From an uncultured Mycoplasmatota bacterium (GTDB lineage Bacteria; Bacillota_I; Bacilli_A; RF39; UBA660), in contig CAMUZS010000003.1 in the NCBI GenBank assembly GCA_947165285.1, positions 23,598-87,597 of the forward strand: a stretch of 64,000 nucleotides of DNA, given 5' to 3'. Positions within the stretch are counted from its first letter, which is position 1; each line of letters begins with the position of its first letter. The translations under genes were made by a program, and so were the position numbers. The notes beneath the pieces are model-generated. The model had not been told where the DNA came from. It ran no database searches and saw only the letters and a list, made by a program, of their open reading frames with translations. Shown piece after piece: positions 59,209 to 64,000 of the stretch.

Positions 59209-61408
59209 AATCATCTGAAAAGAAATCATCAAAGAATTCATCATCAGATATGTAATTTTCATCAACAACTATTGAATCAGCATCCACATTTACTTTTGGT
59301 TTTGGCACATCAGTCATTGTTTCAATAACTTCCTCTTTTTGAGGTTTAATATTATCTTTACTAGGTAATTCAAATTTAGCATCTTTAACACTATTATTTG
59401 TAGTTTGAACATTGTCTAGTATATCAATATCATCAAATAATTCCTTACTAGTTTTTTTACTGTCTTCAAGTTCTTTTTTCTTTCTTGCTTCCTCAGCATC
59501 AAGCTCAGCTATTTTTTTATCAATATCTCTCATCATTTGATCAATATCAATTCCAGCAAGTGGATTAGCAGAAGGTCCTGGTCCATCACCCATTGACATC
59601 ATTGGATTAAATCCCATAAAAGGATTAGCACCCATAGGCATTGCTCCCATACCAGGCATATCACTTATATTATTTCCTAAACCTTGTAAAGTTTTTTCCT
59701 TTTTCTTTTCTTTTACAAATGATTTTATATCAAATATTTCAATTGGTTTTAATTCTCTTGTAGGATATTCTGCAGTTTTTCTTTCATATCCCCAATCCAT
59801 TTTATCAACCATTGGAAGTTTTGTTTTAAAAGGATGAGATCTTAAACGAATAAGAATAGCATCTCCAAATTTTAAATGTTGTAAATCAGTAACAGTTACT
59901 AATGGACGAGAAGCAGTTTTATCTTTTTCCTTAGATTTTACTTCTCCACACATTTTAGATATTTCCTCTAATGCAGCAAGTTCTGTTGAAATTAAGTAAA
60001 GTGTATTACCACAGTTACCCCTAATTACTTCAGCGACTTCTTTTCCATAAACATCATTTAACTGAGCAAAGTTTTGAATTATAAATGTAAATCTCATAAG
60101 TCTAGAACGTGCTGCAGTTACCATTGCATCAACATCTTTTAAAGGTGGCATATTTGCAAATTCATCTAAAATAAAATTAGTTCTAAATGGAAGTTTTCCA
60201 CCATTTTCTTGAGCAACATCAACTAATGTTTCATAACATTGTTTAATAAAAATTGTAGCAAGTCCATGATAAGTAGTCTTCTCATCATGAATTACAATAA
60301 ATACAGCTGTTTTTCCTTTCCCTATATCTCTCATATCAAAATCACTATGTCCTAGCATTTCTGATAGATTTTCACGGGAAGCAAATAATCTTATCTTTTG
60401 TCTAAATGTTGATAAGATACCACCTTGAGTATCAGATGGTGCATCAATAGTATTTGCAGCAAATATATAAGCATTTGATTTTTTACCCATTAAATTAAAA
60501 TATTCATTTATATAATGTGATGTTCCAATTCGTTCATCACCTTCAGTTGACATTATACTAATAGAATTTAAATTAGTTTCTTCTTCTTTAGCATTTTCAA
60601 AAAGTGATAAAGCTAATCCTGAAAAATAATCAGCTGCACTCTTTTCCCAGAATGGATCATTTTTATTTGCTTGATCATATAAGATATTTGATGCTACATC
60701 ATCTAATAACTCTGTAGCTTTATCCTTATTTCCAACCTTATAATAATGATAAGGTAAAGTAAGAGGATTCCATGCACTTCCACGAGCAGGATCTCTAAAA
60801 TTTAAAACAATTACGTTATATCCAAGTTCCTTTAATCTTTCAGCACTACCTTGATATATCTCACCCTTAGGATCAGTAACAATCATTGATTCACCCTTTT
60901 TAGCTAAAATATTAACTAAAGGATTAACAACACATCTAGTTTTACCAGAACCTGATGATCCTATAACTAATGTATGATATTCTCCATCATCAACCCATAA
61001 ATTATTTTTATCATAACAAAGGGCAACACCAGCAGCATCAACTTTTTCATCTGTTGATGTTATTTTTTTAACTTCAAAACCTTCTTTTATTTCTTTATCT
61101 TTTGCCCATCTATTATAACCATCTTTTACTTCTTTTTCACCTATTTTTATTCCAATACCAGGACCTTTTTCTCTAGTAAATATATAAGATGAAACACTAG
61201 TGAAAATCATAATAATGGCAGCAAAAAACAGTACAAAAGTTATTGCAATGTAATCTTTAGAAAAAGCAGGAAAAGGATTTAATCCCCATAAGTGTCCTTC
61301 TTTTCCAAAAGTAACAAAATTCATTACACCTATTGCACATAAATATAAAAGTAAAATACAAAATACAATAAATATTATTAAATCTTCTTTTGATACTTTA
61401 AATTTCAT
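59207..61408 (-). CDS. VirD4/TraG-type coupling protein
   Basis: Coupling proteins bring DNA or protein substrates to a type IV secretion channel. The 733-aa product has two N-terminal membrane helices (about 10-30 and 50-72), Walker A VIGSSGSGKT near 150, SAWNPL, Walker B NFILDEFANMPP near 420, RLMRFTFIIQNFAQL and GNCGNTLYLIS. A C-terminal Met/Gly/Pro-rich stretch (about 590-640) and an acidic tail extend it. The ATG follows AGGTGGTTAT. It heads a run with a membrane protein and a wall hydrolase to its right. Confidence 0.92.
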   Translation of the reverse strand: MKFKVSKEDLIIFIVFCILLLYLCAIGVMNFVTFGKEGHLWGLNPFPAFSKDYIAITFVLFFAAIIMIFTSVSSYIFTREKGPGIGIKIGEKEVKDGYNRWAKDKEIKEGFEVKKITSTDEKVDAAGVALCYDKNNLWVDDGEYHTLVIGSSGSGKTRCVVNPLVNILAKKGESMIVTDPKGEIYQGSAERLKELGYNVIVLNFRDPARGSAWNPLTLPYHYYKVGNKDKATELLDDVASNILYDQANKNDPFWEKSAADYFSGLALSLFENAKEEETNLNSISIMSTEGDERIGTSHYINEYFNLMGKKSNAYIFAANTIDAPSDTQGGILSTFRQKIRLFASRENLSEMLGHSDFDMRDIGKGKTAVFIVIHDEKTTYHGLATIFIKQCYETLVDVAQENGGKLPFRTNFILDEFANMPPLKDVDAMVTAARSRLMRFTFIIQNFAQLNDVYGKEVAEVIRGNCGNTLYLISTELAALEEISKMCGEVKSKEKDKTASRPLVTVTDLQHLKFGDAILIRLRSHPFKTKLPMVDKMDWGYERKTAEYPTRELKPIEIFDIKSFVKEKKKEKTLQGLGNNISDMPGMGAMPMGANPFMGFNPMMSMGDGPGPSANPLAGIDIDQMMRDIDKKIAELDAEEARKKKELEDSKKTSKELFDDIDILDNVQTTNNSVKDAKFELPSKDNIKPQKEEVIETMTDVPKPKVNVDADSIVVDENYISDDEFFDDFFSDD

Positions 61409-61449
61409 ATAACCACCTAATCCCCATTATTATACAATAATAATTAAAA

Positions 61450-62247
61450 TTATTCCACTACGAAAGAGTTATTTTTTAAAGAATACACCATATTTGACAC
61501 TTCAGGATTTTCACTATGAGCTCCATATGTTTTATTTAAAATAAAACTATCAACATTTCTATCTAAAATATTAATAATATTACTTACAGTATAAATATTA
61601 TGAGCATCATCACCTTTTTCTTCAATTAAAGAATAATACTCTTCATTATATTTCATAATAACTAAACTAAATAATTCTCTATCATTATCAAAATAATCTA
61701 ATTTAGAATAAATAATTATTCTATCTCTTTGACCATTATGATCAAAATCATAATCAATTAATTCATTATGTGTATAATTATCAAATGAATTAATACCGTA
61801 TTTATTCTTTAAATAGTTCTTATCTTCATCATCTAATTCTTTAACACCAAAATTTCTAATTTTTAATTTTAAATCCAAAGAAGATGCTATTAAATCTCCA
61901 TCGTAGTTCACAAAACTATTATCATCATCAAATATATTCCAAACACTACCCATTTTAATAGCATAATCACCTAAATATTCACCATTAATAAATACATTAT
62001 ATTTACCATTATTTTCAATAGTACTTTTACTTACTGTCTCAAAATTATTTCCATCATATCTTAATCTTGATTCATTGCCTATTACTAAATAATAGTATTT
62101 ATCTACTTTATTAGATTTATTACTTGAATTATTCTGATTAGAATTATCATTATTATTTGTTGACTTATTTCCAAATACTAAAAACATAACAACAGAATAA
62201 ATCGCTAAAATAATTACCACAATAACAATACTCTTATATTTTTTCAT
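61450..62247 (-). CDS. Membrane-anchored protein of unknown function (265 aa)
   Basis: One N-terminal membrane helix (about 6-26), an Asn-rich spacer (STNNNDNSNQNNSSNKSN) and an extracellular domain of about 215 residues. A loop YDFDHNGQRDRIII resembles FG-GAP or calcium-binding repeats (DxDxDG-like). It lies between the VirD4-like gene and the NlpC/P60 gene, 13 bases from the latter, so it is likely part of the same operon. The ATG follows AAGGAGATTAT. Confidence 0.75.
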   Translation of the reverse strand: MKKYKSIVIVVIILAIYSVVMFLVFGNKSTNNNDNSNQNNSSNKSNKVDKYYYLVIGNESRLRYDGNNFETVSKSTIENNGKYNVFINGEYLGDYAIKMGSVWNIFDDDNSFVNYDGDLIASSLDLKLKIRNFGVKELDDEDKNYLKNKYGINSFDNYTHNELIDYDFDHNGQRDRIIIYSKLDYFDNDRELFSLVIMKYNEEYYSLIEEKGDDAHNIYTVSNIINILDRNVDSFILNKTYGAHSENPEVSNMVYSLKNNSFVVE

Positions 62248-62259
62248 ATAATCTCCTTT

Positions 62260-64000
62260 TTATTTTTTTAATGGTCTACAGAAGAAATCACCATTATTTA
62301 AATAATTTGTAACACTTACTTGATCCTTTGGAGGTTTACTAGCTGAATGTGCTGCAAAGTGTTTTCCTCCACCTATATACATAGATACATGTCCTATTCC
62401 TAGATAATGTTTAGAATTATTATAATCACCATGATTAAAGAATATTAAATCACCTGGAGCTAAGTTGCTACCCGAAATAACTTTTTGATTATCCTCACAC
62501 CATTTATAAATTTGATCAGACGAATTACCAGAATTATATATTCTTATATTAAAATGTTGATAAGCTCTAACAACCATTGATGAACAATCTACATATCCAA
62601 CACTAAATCTAAGAGATTGAGAATATAAATAATCATCAAATGTTTCAACAGCATATTTAGCAACTTTATCTCCTTCTGTTGTTACACCATTTTGACCTAC
62701 TGTTTCTTCTTGACATTCACTAGCACTAATTCCAAAAATTTGTTCTCTTGCTTGAAGAGATTTTTCCATTTGCCATTTTGTATAAGCTGTTTGATCTTCA
62801 GCAGTTGTTGGAAAACATTGTGAATCCGAGCATGTATTTCCAGAAGCACAATATGGAGCAACTTCAGCAGATCTTGCTTCACTTAGATATTTTTTAATAT
62901 GAGGATAATAATAGCATCCTCCAGCTCCACTTCCACCAGGATTAAACCATCTATCACCAATATATGAATATTTATATTGAATTCCAAATAAAGAAGATGC
63001 ATTATATTTACTAGCTATATTTCTCATAGTATTAATATATCCCAAAACACCTTCATCAAATGAAGAGTATTTTGCACAAGCTTCAGAATGTTGATTTGCA
63101 CAGCCTATACCCCAATAATTATTAGTTGAACCACCAGGTGAATCCTCAAGATATGCTCTAATTACAACCATTTCAGGATTAAAATTGTTTTTAATAGAAA
63201 TATCATATATTTTACCAGCATTAGTTTTAAGAATTTGCTTGACATTACTAGCCTGAACTTTACTTATAAATTCTTCTCTAGAAAATTTCGTACCACTTAA
63301 TGGAATATCACCACAACCACCGGAACCTAATCCACCTTCACCTTCTCCATAACCAATTTCTACTAGTTTAAATATATGTGCTTCATACCCATCTGGAGTA
63401 TAAAAATGATACAATAATGTATGGAAATCATATTCCCCATTAGCAGATAATGCCCATGCAGCAAATGGTGAAAACGATAATCTTTCAGGACTATCTTTAT
63501 GAATATATTCCTGTGGAATATTTTTATCTACCCAATCTTTTTCATAAGCTAATTTATCTTGATATAATCTATATACATCCTTATCGTTTAGTTTCTCAGT
63601 TTTAGTATAACTAAAATAATCATCTATTGGTAAAACTTTTAATAAATTACTATCATAAGAAAACACTTTATTATCCGTTTCTTTTACTAACTCTAAATAG
63701 TTATTATATTGATCAGTTAATTCTTCTTCTAAAACTGGCTCATCCACATCAACATAACAAGTAAAACCATCAGTTATATCAGGATTTCCATATAAGTTAG
63801 TTCTATAAACTACCGCTAGAGATTTTAATGCTTCTTTATCTTCAATAACATTAAATTGCGATTTAAACATTTCATATGCAATAAATTGATCTCCATTAAA
63901 ATCATATGTTTTTTCTTCTTGAATTATTTGTCCATTTACTTCAACCTCTTCAATCCATTTTGCTTGAACATTAGTACAATAACTATAACTCATTTTTGGT
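62260..64000 (-). CDS. Large exported cell-wall hydrolase, glucosaminidase-like plus NlpC/P60 (5' end cut)
   Basis: The reading frame is open to the window edge with no visible start signal, so the N-terminus (signal and probable anchor) is missing. Of the 577+ residues seen, the middle (about 240-370) resembles a glucosaminidase or lysozyme-like domain (NPEMVVIRAYLEDSPGG, NNYWGIGC). The C-terminus is NlpC/P60, with Cys in YVDCSSMVVRAY and His in GIGHVSMYIGGG. Such two-domain hydrolases open the wall for type IV secretion channels in Gram-positives. It lies upstream of the VirD4-like gene. Confidence 0.85.
   Translation of the reverse strand, partial: PKMSYSYCTNVQAKWIEEVEVNGQIIQEEKTYDFNGDQFIAYEMFKSQFNVIEDKEALKSLAVVYRTNLYGNPDITDGFTCYVDVDEPVLEEELTDQYNNYLELVKETDNKVFSYDSNLLKVLPIDDYFSYTKTEKLNDKDVYRLYQDKLAYEKDWVDKNIPQEYIHKDSPERLSFSPFAAWALSANGEYDFHTLLYHFYTPDGYEAHIFKLVEIGYGEGEGGLGSGGCGDIPLSGTKFSREEFISKVQASNVKQILKTNAGKIYDISIKNNFNPEMVVIRAYLEDSPGGSTNNYWGIGCANQHSEACAKYSSFDEGVLGYINTMRNIASKYNASSLFGIQYKYSYIGDRWFNPGGSGAGGCYYYPHIKKYLSEARSAEVAPYCASGNTCSDSQCFPTTAEDQTAYTKWQMEKSLQAREQIFGISASECQEETVGQNGVTTEGDKVAKYAVETFDDYLYSQSLRFSVGYVDCSSMVVRAYQHFNIRIYNSGNSSDQIYKWCEDNQKVISGSNLAPGDLIFFNHGDYNNSKHYLGIGHVSMYIGGGKHFAAHSASKPPKDQVSVTNYLNNGDFFCRPLKK

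Overview
The window is a strongly AT-rich, gene-dense piece of a bacterial chromosome from a low-GC Gram-positive lineage. TGG encodes Trp and TGA is used as a stop (for example at 9719-9721, 44421-44423 and 56121-56123), so the standard bacterial code applies and not the Mollicutes code. The small genes, the type IV pilus genes, the L27 N-terminal extension with its Prp protease, the HrcA/CIRCE heat-shock control and a set of endospore genes together suggest an uncultured Bacilli-type gut bacterium with a reduced genome (RF39-like or Erysipelotrichia-like). That placement is inference.

Region by region. 1-6.4 kb: the start of an exported protein, cysS, an RsmA-like methyltransferase, a lipoprotein, spoIIP with a yqxA-like gene, rpsT and an exported transglutaminase. 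6.4-8.9 kb: miaA and a very large prepilin-like protein. 8.9-11.8 kb: a previously unannotated bacteriocin-type locus with two tiny double-glycine peptides (48 and 49 aa), a mini HlyD-like accessory protein and a C39-peptidase ABC exporter. 11.8-17.8 kb: a membrane protein, a VirB2-like protein, spoIIIAH-gerE-gerM, two tRNAs, a secreted protein and a sugar nucleotidyltransferase. 17.9-23.2 kb: a Y-family polymerase with YolD, tRNA-Ala, mntP and small enzymes. 23.2-29.8 kb: the HrcA-controlled operon hrcA-grpE-dnaK-pepF-dnaJ. 29.8-33.6 kb: type IV pilus pilB, convergent with pilD-pilC. 33.6-39.7 kb: rplU-prp-rpmA, tRNA-Arg, frr, tsf and rpsB. 39.7-47.2 kb: membrane proteins, a degenerate murT-gatD pair, murG-murB-divIB-queH and an Hpt-REC protein. 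47.3-49.2 kb: eleven tRNA genes around a secreted SH3b protein (five, then five, on the minus strand, one on the plus strand). 49.2-54.6 kb: a block matching the Bacillus yutI/yutH/yutD/yunB neighbourhood. 54.6-59.2 kb: ferredoxin, rluB, spmB, spmA, a DacB-like carboxypeptidase, uppP and a rhodanese. 59.2-64.0 kb: a VirD4/TraG coupling protein, a membrane protein and a cut-off NlpC/P60 wall hydrolase, probably part of a type IV secretion locus running off the right edge.

Three themes stand out. First, the bacteriocin-type locus is complete for export but has no recognisable immunity gene. Second, sporulation genes are spread through the window (spoIIP, spoIIIAH, gerE, gerM, spmA/B, yutH, yunB), so the organism or a recent ancestor makes endospores despite its streamlined genome. 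Third, several conserved proteins carry unusual changes: a GatD without its catalytic Cys and His, a GrpE with a six-Cys N-terminal cluster, an S2 with a C-terminal Rho_N/SAP-like tail, and a thioredoxin-like protein without its CxxC. Many start codons were set downstream of an in-frame GTG that belongs to an AGGTGAT-type ribosome binding site.
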